A DNA stretch of 64,000 nucleotides from Magnetococcales bacterium. GTDB lineage: Bacteria; Pseudomonadota; Magnetococcia; Magnetococcales; Magnetaquicoccaceae. The position numbers were made by a program, and so were the translations under genes. The notes under the pieces are model-generated. The model was not told the DNA's origin. It saw only the letters and a list, made by a program, of their open reading frames with translations, and searched no databases. The number at the start of each line of letters is the position of its first letter. Within the stretch, counting starts at the first letter, position 1. Below, one piece after another: positions 52,958-62,508 of the stretch. The DNA lies in the NCBI GenBank assembly GCA_015231755.1, contig JADGAZ010000018.1:19142-83141 (forward strand), read 5' to 3'.

Positions 52958-54139
52958 GTATCCTTTGGCTACGGCAACCTGGGACAAGGCAGAATACGAT
53001 GCGATGTATCGGGTCATCGATTCGGGAATGTTCACCATGGGACCCCATGTGCAAGCCTTCCCATGTGCAAGCCTTCCCATGTGCAAGCCTTTGAGCAGGC
53101 TTTTGCCGCCTATGTCAACAGTCAATACGCCGTGATGGTTAACTCCGGCTCATCGGCCAATTTGTTGATGATTGCCGCGTTGTTCTATACGAAAGAAAAT
53201 GCATTGAAGCCCGGAGATGAAGTGATCGTTCCGGCGGTATCGTGGAGTACCACCTACTATCCGCTTCATCAGTATGGTCTGAAGATGCGTTTTGTGGATA
53301 TCGATCTGCACACCTTGAATTACGATCTTGATCAACTGGCTGCGGCCATCACCCCTGACACCCGATTGATCATGGCGGTCAATTTGTTGGGCAATCCGAA
53401 TGATTTTGATCAAATACAGGCCATTGTCGGCAGTCGGAACATCCGCATTGTCGAGGACAATTGTGAATCCATGGGAGCGGAACTGAAGGGACGGAAAGCC
53501 GGCACCTTTGGTGTCATGGGCAGTTTCAGTTCTTTTTTCTCCCATCATATCTCCACCATGGAAGGCGGATTGATCGTCACCGACAACGAGGAACTCTTTC
53601 ATATCCTGTTGTCACTGCGGGCGCATGGCTGGACACGCAATCTGCCCAAATTCAATCGGGTCTGTGGAGAAAAAAGCGACGATCCATTCAAGGAGTCGTT
53701 TCGATTTGTTCTGCCTGGGTATAATGTCAGACCTTTGGAAATGTCAGGCGCCATTGGCGTGGAACAGGTCAAGAAATTACCCTCCCTCGTGGAAGAACGG
53801 CGCAAGAATGGTCGTTTGTTTCAAAGCGCCATGGCGGATCATCCGGAGATCTTGATCCAAAGCGAAACAGGTCAAAGCAGTTGGTTTGGTTTCAGTATGG
53901 TCATTCGACCGGAATCGTCATGGACCCGTGTCGATCTGCTTGCCAAACTCAATCATCTAGGCTTTGAGTGCCGTCCGATTGTCGCCGGGAATTTTACCAA
54001 GAACGCAGTAATGCAGTATTTGCATGCGGAAATATTTGGCAGTCTGTCCAATGCGGATCATGTAGATCAAAACGGGCTGTTTATCGGCAATCATCACTAT
54101 TCCATTGCCGATGCCATGAATGAGCTGAAGTCAATATAA
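52941..54139 (+). pseudogene. ColD-like sugar 3-dehydratase (DegT family), frame broken by tandem repeat
   Basis: The ATG at 52941 has an AAGGGAAAG site. The first 39 codons give a normal DegT N terminus (KYPLATATWDKAEYDAM, SGMFTMGPHVQA) and then run out of frame after a 16-bp repeat; the rest is open in the +2 frame from 53063 to 54139 (SGSSANLLMIAALFY, IVEDNCESMGAEL). Removing two repeat copies (32 bp) restores one 388-residue protein. The PLP-lysine position reads SHHISTMEGG, with His for Lys as in ColD (GDP-4-keto-6-deoxymannose 3-dehydratase), so it would act as a PMP dehydratase rather than an aminotransferase. It may be a pseudogene, a phase-variable gene or contain an assembly error. 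Confidence 0.85.
53044..53091 (+). repeat. Three perfect 16-bp tandem repeats inside the ColD-like gene
   Basis: The unit CCCATGTGCAAGCCTT occurs at 53044-53059, 53060-53075 and 53076-53091. One copy fits the protein (HVQAFEQAFA follows directly); the two extra copies add 32 bp and shift the frame. Copy numbers of 1, 4 or 7 keep the frame, 2, 3, 5 and 6 break it. Confidence 0.97.
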
Positions 54140-54168
54140 CCCTTTTTGAGTTGTATTTTGTTCAAACC

Positions 54169-55164
54169 ATGCCCATCATTCAAACCGTACAGGGAACCCG
54201 TTTTCCCTCCATGGATGGCGAATCCATCCTGGATGCTTCGATCCGAAACGGCACACCGTTGTTGCACGGCTGTCGCAGTGGTCAGTGCGGCAGTTGCAAA
54301 TGCCGCGTCATCCAGGGCCAAAGCCAAGCCATGGATGACGAACTGGCTCTTTCCGATGAAGAAAAGAAGTCTGGCTGGATTCTGGGTTGCACCCGGGTTG
54401 CCAAGACGGATCTTCTCCTGGAAGCGGAAACTTCCATGGAGTATGCCTTGCCTGAAGCAAAAATTGTGGCGTGTCGCATCCATTCGATTGATAAACTGGC
54501 TGCGGATGTGGTTCGGGTTGTCTTGCGTTTGCCACCGGCGGTCAGGTTTGACTATTATCCGGGCCAATATGTGAATCTCATTGCCAAAGAGGGACTACGT
54601 CGCAGTTATTCCATGGCCAATGCGACTGCCGAGAATCATCAGTTGGAATTTCACATCCGTGTCGTTCCTGGCGGAGCCATGAGTGAATACTGGGTTTCCC
54701 AGGCACAGGTCAATGATTTGTTAAGGCTGGATGGTCCACGGGGTACATTCTTTCTGCGGAATGTCACCGATCAAGATTTGGTATTCATGGCGACCGGAAC
54801 CGGTATCGCCCCCATCAAGTCCATGCTGGAAGCTTTGCACGGCATGTCCGATGCGGATCAACCCCGCAGTATTTCTGTCTATTGGGGGGGGCGTACCCGT
54901 GCGGATCTGTATTGGGATGTAAGCAGCCTTGGTCATTGGTTTCGTTATATCCCGGTGCTTTCTCGGGAGAGTGAGGAGTGGAACGGTGCCCGTGGTCATG
55001 TGCAACAGGTGTTGCTCTCCGAAATCTCCGATCTGTCCCGAACGGTCGTTTATGCCTGTGGCTCGATGAGCATGATCCGTGACGCACAAGCGGCCTTGTC
55101 AAAGGCTGGTCTGCCGCATCAGAATTTTTTGTCCGATGCATTTGTGAGTTCCGCAGCCCATTGA
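54169..55164 (+). CDS. ddhD: CDP-6-deoxy-3,4-glucoseen reductase (E3), ferredoxin-reductase type
   Basis: The electron-transfer partner of the 3-dehydratase DdhC. The 331-residue protein has an N-terminal plant-type [2Fe-2S] domain with [13 protein letters not shown] and a fourth Cys in ILGCTRV, then an FAD domain ([19 protein letters not shown]) and an NAD domain ([24 protein letters not shown]). It takes electrons from NADH to reduce the glucoseen intermediate. ATG 54169 is preferred to TTG 54151; neither has a strong site. It leads the classical ddhD-ddhA-ddhB-ddhC order. Confidence 0.92.
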   Translation: MPIIQTVQGTRFPSMDGESILDASIRNGTPLLHGCRSGQCGSCKCRVIQGQSQAMDDELALSDEEKKSGWILGCTRVAKTDLLLEAETSMEYALPEAKIVACRIHSIDKLAADVVRVVLRLPPAVRFDYYPGQYVNLIAKEGLRRSYSMANATAENHQLEFHIRVVPGGAMSEYWVSQAQVNDLLRLDGPRGTFFLRNVTDQDLVFMATGTGIAPIKSMLEALHGMSDADQPRSISVYWGGRTRADLYWDVSSLGHWFRYIPVLSRESEEWNGARGHVQQVLLSEISDLSRTVVYACGSMSMIRDAQAALSKAGLPHQNFLSDAFVSSAAH

Positions 55165-55189
55165 TTCTCTGAATAAAGGAAGTCCAATC

Positions 55190-55963
55190 ATGAAGGTGGT
55201 CATTCTGGCGGGTGGACTGGGTACCCGATTAAGCGAAGAAACCTCGCTTCGTCCAAAGCCAATGGTTGAAATTGGCGGGAAACCCATTTTGTGGCACATC
55301 ATGAAGATGTACTCTCATTACGGCATTTATGATTTTATAATCTGTTGTGGCTACAAGGGGTATATTATCAAGGAGTATTTTGCCAACTATTTTCTCCATA
55401 TGTCTGATGTCACCTTTGACATGCGCTCAAACCAGATGCATGTTCATCACATGCGTGCTGAACCCTGGACCGTCACCCTGGTTGATACGGGTGACACCTC
55501 CATGACCGGTGGCCGATTGCGTCGTGTGGCCGAGTATGTGAAAGACGAAGAGGCATTTTGTTTTACTTATGGTGACGGGGTTGGTGATATCGATATCGGT
55601 GAGTTGATTGCCTTTCATCGCAGTCATGGCAAGGCCGCCACCTTGACCGCCACCTATCCGCCCGGACGTTTCGGTGCTTTGGATATTCAAAACAGGCAGG
55701 TCAGAAGCTTCAAGGAAAAACCAAAAGGGGATGGGGCCTTAATCAATGGTGGTTTTTTTGTGTTGTCTCCCAAGGTATTGACCTATCTGGAAGATGACAG
55801 CACAATTTGGGAGCAGAAACCCTTGATGCAATTGGCCATTGATGGAGAGTTGATGGCTTATCCCCATTACGGTTACTGGCAGCCCATGGATACCCTCCAT
55901 GACAAGCAGACCCTGGAAAAATTGTGGGCAGGCGGCAATGCTCCCTGGAAGAAGTGGGATTAA
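55190..55963 (+). CDS. ddhA: Glucose-1-phosphate cytidylyltransferase
   Basis: Makes CDP-glucose from CTP and glucose-1-phosphate, the first step to CDP-3,6-dideoxyhexoses (also called RfbF). The 257-residue nucleotidyltransferase has the signature [23 protein letters not shown] with catalytic Arg and Lys, [18 protein letters not shown], and the [12 protein letters not shown] metal site. AAAGGAAG lies before the ATG. DdhB follows after 2 bp. Confidence 0.96.
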   Translation: MKVVILAGGLGTRLSEETSLRPKPMVEIGGKPILWHIMKMYSHYGIYDFIICCGYKGYIIKEYFANYFLHMSDVTFDMRSNQMHVHHMRAEPWTVTLVDTGDTSMTGGRLRRVAEYVKDEEAFCFTYGDGVGDIDIGELIAFHRSHGKAATLTATYPPGRFGALDIQNRQVRSFKEKPKGDGALINGGFFVLSPKVLTYLEDDSTIWEQKPLMQLAIDGELMAYPHYGYWQPMDTLHDKQTLEKLWAGGNAPWKKWD

Positions 55964-55965
55964 TC

Positions 55966-57036
55966 ATGCATCTCCTTTTTGACTTTTGGCGTGGCAAACG
56001 GGTTTTTCTGACCGGTCATACGGGATTCAAGGGAGGATGGTTGAGTTTATGGTTGCAATCCATGGGCGCAGAAGTCTACGGATTATCACTTGCACCCGCA
56101 ACCCATCCCAATTTATTTACTGAAGCCTGTATTGCCAAGGGCATGACGAGTCAAATTGGCGATATCAGGGACTATGAAACCGTTCGAGCTGCCATGGCGG
56201 CCTTCAGACCCGAAATTGTCTTGCATCTGGCCGCCCAGCCGCTGGTAAGGCTTTCTTATCACGAGCCGGTCGCTACTTATGCAACCAACGTCATGGGGAC
56301 GGTCCATGTCCTGGAAGCGGCGCGTCATGCCGGCTCCGTGCGTGCCATCGTCAATGTGACGACTGATAAATGTTATGAAAATCGAGAATGGGTCTGGGGT
56401 TATCGGGAAGAGGATCCGATGGGTGGATATGATCCCTACAGCAACAGCAAGGGTTGCTCGGAACTGGTAACAGCGGCCTATCGTCGTTCTTTTTTCCAAG
56501 ATAGTGGGGTTGCGCTGGCATCGGCACGGGCAGGTAATGTGATCGGGGGGGGCGATTGGGCATTGGATCGTCTGGTGCCGGATATTTTACGGGCATTTGA
56601 AAAAGATCAGCCTGTCATCATCCGCAATCCTCATGCGATCCGGCCATGGCAGCATGTGCTGGAGCCGTTGTATGGTTATTTGTTGTTGGCCGAGCGACTT
56701 TATACGGAAGGGCAGACCTGGGCCGAAGGATGGAATTTTGGACCCCATGACAACGATGCGCGTCCTGTGCAATGGATCGTGGAACGCATGGTGATTGCGT
56801 GGGGGGATGGGGCGTCGTGGCAATGGGATGCCGGTCAACATCCCCATGAGGCCAACTATCTGAAATTGGATATTTCCAAGGCCAAAGTGCGTTTGAATTG
56901 GCATCCACGCTGGTCCCTTGAAATGGCGCTGCAAAAGATCATTCTCTGGCATCAGGCATGGCTGTCGAAGTCGGACATTCGATCTGTGTGTTTGGAACAG
57001 ATTCAACAATATGACGCTTCAGCAGGAATTTTTTAA
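55966..57036 (+). CDS. ddhB: CDP-glucose 4,6-dehydratase
   Basis: Converts CDP-glucose to CDP-4-keto-6-deoxyglucose (RfbG). The 356-residue extended SDR starts at ATG 55966. NAD loop: VFLTGHTGFKGGWLSLWL; LAAQPLVRLSY; catalytic triad in NVTTDKCYENREW and the YSNSKGCSE Tyr/Lys. It is immediately followed by ddhC (gap 9 bp). Confidence 0.96.
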   Translation: MHLLFDFWRGKRVFLTGHTGFKGGWLSLWLQSMGAEVYGLSLAPATHPNLFTEACIAKGMTSQIGDIRDYETVRAAMAAFRPEIVLHLAAQPLVRLSYHEPVATYATNVMGTVHVLEAARHAGSVRAIVNVTTDKCYENREWVWGYREEDPMGGYDPYSNSKGCSELVTAAYRRSFFQDSGVALASARAGNVIGGGDWALDRLVPDILRAFEKDQPVIIRNPHAIRPWQHVLEPLYGYLLLAERLYTEGQTWAEGWNFGPHDNDARPVQWIVERMVIAWGDGASWQWDAGQHPHEANYLKLDISKAKVRLNWHPRWSLEMALQKIILWHQAWLSKSDIRSVCLEQIQQYDASAGIF

Positions 57037-57045
57037 AGGAAGATT

Positions 57046-58392
57046 ATGTTAGATTCTATGGCTATTCAGGAAACCTCCAAGACTCCGGACACGATTCGTC
57101 AGGAAATTGCTGAGCTGGTGCAGCAATATGCAGATCTTGTGTATGCGCCCAAGCCGTTTGTTCCCGGCGTGTCTGCGGTACCTGTCTCCGGAAAGGTGAT
57201 GGGAGCCAAAGAGCTTCAGTATATGGTTGAGGCCAGTTTGGATGGATGGTTGACCACGGGTCGATTCAATGCGGAGTTTGAATCACGATTGGCCCAGTAT
57301 TTGGGGGTCAAGCATTTGATCACTGTGAATTCCGGCTCCTCTGCCAATCTGGTGGCCTTTTCCACTTTGACCTCTCATCGTCTTGGTGATCGTGCCATTC
57401 GGCCTGGAGATGAGGTCATCGGGGTGGCTGCTGGCTTTCCGACTACGGTGAATCCCATCGTTCAGTTTGGGGCCATTCCCGTATTTGTCGATGTGGATTT
57501 GGCAACCCATAATATTGATGCCACCCAGATTGAAGCGGCCATTTCTCCAAAGACCAAAGCGATCATGCTGGCGCACTCGTTGGGGAATCCATTCAATCTG
57601 GAAGTGGTGGTTGCTCTGTGTCAGAAGTATAAGCTGTGGCTGGTTGAAGATTGTTGTGATGCTCTTGGAGCCACCTACCATGGGAAAATGGTTGGAACCT
57701 TCGGTGATATTGCCACGTTGAGTTTTTATCCGGCACATCACATTACCATGGGGGAAGGTGGCGCGGTTTTTACAAACAACACGGAATTGAAAACCATTGC
57801 AGAATCGTTCCGGGATTGGGGGCGTGATTGTTACTGTCCTCCAGGCAAGGACAATACCTGCAAGAAACGATTTGCTTGGCAGTTGGGGAATTTGCCGGCA
57901 GGCTATGATCACAAGTACACCTACAGCCATCTTGGGTATAATTTGAAAATTTCAGACATGCAGGCAGCCTGCGCGCTTGCTCAACTGGATCGCGTGGATG
58001 GCTTCATTGCTGCCCGTAGGGCCAATTTCTTATACTTGAAAGACAAGCTGAAAAGCTGTGAAGAGTTTCTGATGTTGCCGGAAGCCACTCCCCATTCCGA
58101 TCCTTCCTGGTTTGGCTTTCTTGTCGTCATCAAAGAGTCCGCAGGCGTAAATCGTGTTGATCTTCTCACTTATCTGGATCAGAATAAAATTGGTACCCGT
58201 CTTTTGTTTGCGGGCAACCTGACCCGCCAGCCTTACATGATCGGCAGGAATTATCGTGTGAGCGGAGAATTGATCAATACAGATATCATGATGAATCACG
58301 CGTTCTGGTTGGGTTTGTATCCCGGTTTAGGAATTGAACATTTGGATTATATGGTATCCAGGATCGAAGAATTTTTCGGTTTAGGATTCTGA
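57046..58392 (+). CDS. ddhC: CDP-4-keto-6-deoxyglucose 3-dehydratase (E1)
   Basis: The PMP- and iron-sulfur-dependent enzyme removing the C3 hydroxyl (RfbH), 448 residues. AAGGA lies just before ATG 57046. The DegT-family lysine is replaced by histidine in [13 protein letters not shown] (His231/232), the mark of a dehydratase. The [2Fe-2S] cysteines are present in VEDCCDALG and [11 protein letters not shown]. With DdhD it forms the E1/E3 pair, so the cell should make a CDP-3,6-dideoxy-4-hexulose. Confidence 0.97.
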   Translation: MLDSMAIQETSKTPDTIRQEIAELVQQYADLVYAPKPFVPGVSAVPVSGKVMGAKELQYMVEASLDGWLTTGRFNAEFESRLAQYLGVKHLITVNSGSSANLVAFSTLTSHRLGDRAIRPGDEVIGVAAGFPTTVNPIVQFGAIPVFVDVDLATHNIDATQIEAAISPKTKAIMLAHSLGNPFNLEVVVALCQKYKLWLVEDCCDALGATYHGKMVGTFGDIATLSFYPAHHITMGEGGAVFTNNTELKTIAESFRDWGRDCYCPPGKDNTCKKRFAWQLGNLPAGYDHKYTYSHLGYNLKISDMQAACALAQLDRVDGFIAARRANFLYLKDKLKSCEEFLMLPEATPHSDPSWFGFLVVIKESAGVNRVDLLTYLDQNKIGTRLLFAGNLTRQPYMIGRNYRVSGELINTDIMMNHAFWLGLYPGLGIEHLDYMVSRIEEFFGLGF

Positions 58393-58444
58393 TGTTCATG
58401 AGATCGGCAGGATCGAACAATTGAATATGCTGATGTGTCTGTAA

Positions 58445-59317
58445 ATGAAAAAATATAGAGTGGCGATCATAGGTTCTGGAAATATAGGAACCGACTTGCT
58501 AGTGAAAGTGAAGCGATCATCTCTTCTGGATTGTGTTGCCTTTGTGGGGCGAAGCAGGACCTCGCCCGGAATGGCAAAAGCAATGAGTCTTGGGGTTCAC
58601 TGTTCTGATCGGAGTATTCAATATATTATCGATCATGCTCCGAACATCGATCTTGTTTTTGATGCGACATCGGCAAAGGATCATAAGACACATGCGCCCA
58701 TTCTGAGGAAACTTGGGATTCGTGTGATTGATTTGACTCCTGCCAAAGTGGGGCCGATGTCTGTACCCGCAGTCAATATTCATGATTGCCTGCCTGAATT
58801 GAATATCAATATGGTAACCTGTGGAGGTCAGGCCTCTGCTCCCATTGCTTATGCGATTGGTCGAACCCATAAAGAAGTTGAGTACATTGAAGTCATCTCA
58901 AGTATTGCTTCCAAGAGTGCCGGTCCTGCAACCCGATTGAATTTGGATGAGTATGTTTCTACGACTGAAAAATGCATTAAATTATTCTCTGGTGCCAAAC
59001 GGTCCAAAGCTATATTGAATTTAAATCCTGCTGTCCCCTGTATCAATATGCAAACCACTGTGTTTGCGGTCGTATCGGATCCTGATATCGAAGGTTTGTC
59101 TCGCGAGGTTGACGTTCTTGTTGATAAAATCAAGTCTTATGTGCCGGGATATCAGGTTATTGTTAATCCGTTTTTTGAATCAGGACGCATTGTTGTCATG
59201 TTGCGTGTGCGTGGCCATGGTGATTTTCTGCCAGAATATGCTGGTAATCTTGATATTATAAACTGCGCTGCCATTGCCATGGCGGAAGAATATGCCAAGC
59301 ATCGAGATGTGATATGA
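58445..59317 (+). CDS. Acetaldehyde dehydrogenase (acylating), DmpF/MhpF-like
   Basis: A 290-residue enzyme of the family that converts acetaldehyde and CoA to acetyl-CoA in meta-cleavage pathways. The NAD loop is VAIIGSGNIGTDLLVK, the DATSAKDHKTHAPILRKL region follows, and the catalytic Cys lies in NMVTCGGQASAPI. The late NPFFESGRIVVMLRVRGHGDFLPEYAGNLDI is also family-typical. The stop overlaps the aldolase gene by 4 bp, as in catabolic operons where the two proteins form a channelling complex. Its place between ddhC and sugar SDR genes is unusual; a biosynthetic role in sugar modification is more likely than aromatic breakdown because no other catabolic gene is present. Confidence 0.88.
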   Translation: MKKYRVAIIGSGNIGTDLLVKVKRSSLLDCVAFVGRSRTSPGMAKAMSLGVHCSDRSIQYIIDHAPNIDLVFDATSAKDHKTHAPILRKLGIRVIDLTPAKVGPMSVPAVNIHDCLPELNINMVTCGGQASAPIAYAIGRTHKEVEYIEVISSIASKSAGPATRLNLDEYVSTTEKCIKLFSGAKRSKAILNLNPAVPCINMQTTVFAVVSDPDIEGLSREVDVLVDKIKSYVPGYQVIVNPFFESGRIVVMLRVRGHGDFLPEYAGNLDIINCAAIAMAEEYAKHRDVI

Positions 59318-60324
59318 AAGCGCAGTCACGTAAAGTTCTGATCAGCGATCCCACCTTGCGTGACGGCAATCATGCCGTTTTACATCAATTGAATATTCAC
59401 CAAGTAGCTTCTTATTGTCGCGCTGCGGATGCTGCTGGGGTACCCGTGGTGGAAGTTGGGCATGGCAATGGGTTGGGTGCCTCTTCATTGCAGGTTGGAT
59501 TGGCCGCCGTTGATGACAAAACCATGTTGACGGTTGCCCGTGAGAATCTGATCAGATCGAAACTTGGCGTGCATGTGATTCCAGGATTTGCAACCATTGA
59601 ACGTGATATCAAACCGGCGATAGATTATGGTGTTGATGTTTTTCGCATCGCCTCTCACTGCACCGAGGCGGATATAACAGAAAGACATATTGGATATTGT
59701 CGATCTGAGGGTAAAACTGTTTTTGGTGTGCTGATGATGAGCCATATGGCTGATCGTGATTTATTGGCAGAAGAAGCACGAAAGATGCAGACCTATGGCG
59801 CCGAGGGTGTTATTCTTATGGATTCGTCTGGGAATTATCTGCCAGCCGATGTGACCGAAAAGGTGACGTGTCTACTTGAAAATCTTGAAATACCGGTTGG
59901 GTTTCATGCACACAACAATCTGGGTATGGGGATAGCCAATTCTATTGCAGCAGTTCAGGCAGGTGCGGATATTATTGATGGGTGTGCAAGAGGTTTTGGT
60001 GCCGGAGCTGGCAATGCTCAACTTGAAGTCATGGTCGCAGTGTTGGATCGAATGGGGTATGAAACAGGAATCGATCTTTATAAGATTCTGGATGCTGGAG
60101 ATTTGGCTGAAAGAGAATTGATGAAAGTGATCCCTACGATTAGTTCCTTAAGCGTCATCAGTGGCTTGTCCGGCGTCTTCTCTGGTTTTCTTAAGCCAGT
60201 TAATCGCATTGCTCATGAATTCAATGTTGATCCAAGGGATGTGTTCTTTGAATTAGGAAAAAGAAAAGTTGTTGCAGGACAAGAGGATATTATCATCGAA
60301 GTTGCGCAGCAGCTCAAAGGTTAG
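59314..60324 (+). CDS. 4-hydroxy-2-oxovalerate aldolase, DmpG/MhpE-like
   Basis: A 336-residue divalent-metal class II aldolase of the HMGL-like family. It normally cleaves 4-hydroxy-2-oxoacids to pyruvate and an aldehyde, and can run in reverse. Active-site residues are intact: DPTLRDGNHAVLHQ (Arg, Asp, His), MMSHMA, DSSGNY, GFHAHNNLGMGIANS (paired metal His), and CARGFGAGAGNAQLE. The C-terminal helix domain that binds the dehydrogenase is present. It starts within the preceding stop (ATGA). In this operon it might add a pyruvate-derived carbon unit to a keto-sugar or recycle such a unit; the direction and substrate cannot be read from sequence. Confidence 0.88.
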   Translation: MKAQSRKVLISDPTLRDGNHAVLHQLNIHQVASYCRAADAAGVPVVEVGHGNGLGASSLQVGLAAVDDKTMLTVARENLIRSKLGVHVIPGFATIERDIKPAIDYGVDVFRIASHCTEADITERHIGYCRSEGKTVFGVLMMSHMADRDLLAEEARKMQTYGAEGVILMDSSGNYLPADVTEKVTCLLENLEIPVGFHAHNNLGMGIANSIAAVQAGADIIDGCARGFGAGAGNAQLEVMVAVLDRMGYETGIDLYKILDAGDLAERELMKVIPTISSLSVISGLSGVFSGFLKPVNRIAHEFNVDPRDVFFELGKRKVVAGQEDIIIEVAQQLKG

Positions 60325-60329
60325 TTGAT

Positions 60330-61400
60330 ATGTTTAAGCAGAAGTTCTTTATCCAGGAAGACTTGGCAAGAATTTATCCCATTTTGTCTCGTCAAATTGA
60401 GCCATTGTTTGAACACACCCTGTTGGTTACGGGAGGTGTCGGCTTTATGGGCAGTTGGGTATGTGAACTTGTGAATTATTTGAATGAATATGAGAATGCC
60501 AAGATCAAGCTTTGTATTGTTGATCGTGATAAAGATTTTTTTGTTCAAAGACTGCCACACTTGGCAGAAAATCGGTCAATTGAGTGGATTGGTTGTGATG
60601 TTCGCAGTTTGACTGAAATACCCAGTCATGTGAATTATATAATACATGCTGCCGCAACTCCGGATCATCGTTTTCATGCTTCCAGTCCTATTGAAACAAT
60701 GACCACGATTGCCGATGGCACAGCATGTATCTTACGTGCGGCAAACAGAGTTTCCAATTTAATCAAATTTGTAAATGTCAGTGCCAGTGCCATTTACGCA
60801 TCTAATCCCCAGGTTGAACGAATTTCTGAAACATCACCCGGTTTGCCTTTAAGTACAAAGTCCGCCTCTGCCTATGCAGAAGCAAAAAGATATGCGGAGG
60901 TGTTGTGTGCATCGGCCCGTAGTGAGGCGCGCATGCCAATTATTACGGTTCGTCCTTTTACATTCTGTGGTGCGTATCAACATCTTGATTCTCCTTGGGT
61001 GATTAATAATTTTATCAATGATGCATTGAATCATAGACCGATCCGTATTCTGGGTGATGGTAAGAGTGTCAGAAGTCTTATGTACGGTGCAGATTTGGCG
61101 TACTGGCTGTTGGTGGTGATGTTGCATGGGAACAGTGGTCAGGTTTTTAACATCGGCAACGATCAAGGAGAGTCGGTTGCTGATTTGGCCAAGCGTGTTG
61201 CAGGCTGTTTCTTTCCAACTCCGAATATACTGACCAATACAGCACTGACCGGTGTCATTAATAATTCTCGTCTTGTTCCGGATGTGACAGCGTCCAGAAA
61301 ATATTTTGGGCTGGATATTTATACGGATACCATGTTGGCAATTTCCAGAAGTATTGATTGGTATCAAGCGAGTTTAGTATCAGGATGGAAGATGATTTGA
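60330..61400 (+). CDS. NAD-dependent sugar-nucleotide epimerase/dehydratase (extended SDR)
   Basis: A 356-residue extended SDR whose Rossmann loop is displaced about 30 residues from the N terminus: TLLVTGGVGFMGSWVCELV. Then IIHAAATPDH, the Ser/Tyr/Lys centre in VSASAIYAS and SAYAEAKRYAE, and ITVRPFTFCGAYQ. It resembles UDP-glucuronate decarboxylase/dTDP-glucose dehydratase relatives; in a ddh cluster it may be the C4-ketoreductase or C2/C5-epimerase step. It begins 5 bp after the aldolase stop. Confidence 0.85.
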   Translation: MFKQKFFIQEDLARIYPILSRQIEPLFEHTLLVTGGVGFMGSWVCELVNYLNEYENAKIKLCIVDRDKDFFVQRLPHLAENRSIEWIGCDVRSLTEIPSHVNYIIHAAATPDHRFHASSPIETMTTIADGTACILRAANRVSNLIKFVNVSASAIYASNPQVERISETSPGLPLSTKSASAYAEAKRYAEVLCASARSEARMPIITVRPFTFCGAYQHLDSPWVINNFINDALNHRPIRILGDGKSVRSLMYGADLAYWLLVVMLHGNSGQVFNIGNDQGESVADLAKRVAGCFFPTPNILTNTALTGVINNSRLVPDVTASRKYFGLDIYTDTMLAISRSIDWYQASLVSGWKMI

Positions 61401-61476
61401 CATCGATTTGTTGAATTCTTGCTAAATTATTTTATTTATAATCCTGTACGTGATCTTATTTATTGGGTGTACAATA

Positions 61477-62418
61477 ATGTTATCAAACAAGAGAAAATGT
61501 ATTGCAATTCTGGGTGCGACCAGTCAGATCGCCAAGGATTGTATTCTATCTTTCTCGCAGAATAAAGAATATAATTTGATCTTGTATGCAAGAAATATTG
61601 AAACAGTGAAGAGTTGGCAAGAAAGAGTTGGTCTGGATAGGATGTATCCGGTTTTTGATTATTCAAAGTATGGTGAAGATGCGCATGATGTTGTCATAAA
61701 TTTTATTGGAGTGGGTGATCCGGCCCGTGTGGTAACCATGGGGGCAACGATTTTTGATGTCACTTATCAGTATGATCAGCTTGTGTTGCAGCATCTTGAG
61801 TCCAATCCAGAGCGGCGTTATATCTTCTTGTCGAGCGGTGCTGTGTACGGAAGTACCTTTGATCAGCCGGTAAGCAGCGAAACAAAAGCTGAAATTTGTA
61901 TCAATCAATTTTTGTCACATGAATATTATTCGGTTGCCAAGTTGTATGCGGAGTGCAGGCATCGCGCTTTGTCCCAATATTCTATTATTGATCTGAGAGT
62001 TTTTAATTATTTCAGTCGAACACAAGATATGCAGGCAAGATTTTTTATTACTGATATGTTGCGAGCAATCAAAGAGAAGCGGTTATTTGAAACCTCGCAC
62101 TATAATATAGTGCGAGATTATTTGCATCCAACTGATTTTTATCGCATGATTGTGTCAATTCTGCGTTCTCCACCCAAGAATACATCGTATGATTGTTATA
62201 CGCAGGCTCCATCTGAAAAGAAATTGATCCTGGATCGTATGTGTGAGAGCTTTGGATTGCAATATATAATCAACAGTTCTCAAACTTTGTTGAATCCAAC
62301 AGGACTGAAGACAAATTATTATTCTCTGAATAGAAAAGCATCAGAGACAGGATATGTTCCTTTGTATTCGTCAATTGAAACGGTCTTGATTGAGAGTAAG
62401 AGCCTGTTGTCAAATTGA
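61477..62418 (+). CDS. SDR-family nucleotide-sugar oxidoreductase
   Basis: A 313-residue protein starting at ATG 61477 (GGGTG upstream). NAD(P) loop: IAILGATSQIAKDCIL, a GATSxIA form found in short reductase-like SDRs. The catalytic Tyr-Lys is in YSVAKLYAE and the Ser in FLSSGAVYGS. The body resembles dTDP-4-keto-rhamnose reductase-type proteins but is divergent. It probably reduces the 4-keto group of the CDP-dideoxyhexulose (the abequose/paratose synthase step), which is a guess from position. Confidence 0.78.
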   Translation: MLSNKRKCIAILGATSQIAKDCILSFSQNKEYNLILYARNIETVKSWQERVGLDRMYPVFDYSKYGEDAHDVVINFIGVGDPARVVTMGATIFDVTYQYDQLVLQHLESNPERRYIFLSSGAVYGSTFDQPVSSETKAEICINQFLSHEYYSVAKLYAECRHRALSQYSIIDLRVFNYFSRTQDMQARFFITDMLRAIKEKRLFETSHYNIVRDYLHPTDFYRMIVSILRSPPKNTSYDCYTQAPSEKKLILDRMCESFGLQYIINSSQTLLNPTGLKTNYYSLNRKASETGYVPLYSSIETVLIESKSLLSN

Positions 62419-62508
62419 TCAGGAAGGAATATTTGTTTAATCTGGATTGGCAAGGGAGTTGTTCTCCCGGAATTTTCTTTCTGATAGGTTTGGTTTAAGT
62501 AAATATTT

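Noticed and set aside
53063..54139. A separate gene starting at ATG 53063
   Set aside because: This ATG lies inside the 16-bp repeat, has no ribosome site of its own, and the conserved N terminus of the family is in the other frame upstream. It is the second part of the broken ColD-like gene.
58445..60324. An aromatic meta-cleavage operon
   Set aside because: No dioxygenase, hydrolase or hydratase gene is nearby; the pair is surrounded by nucleotide-sugar genes.
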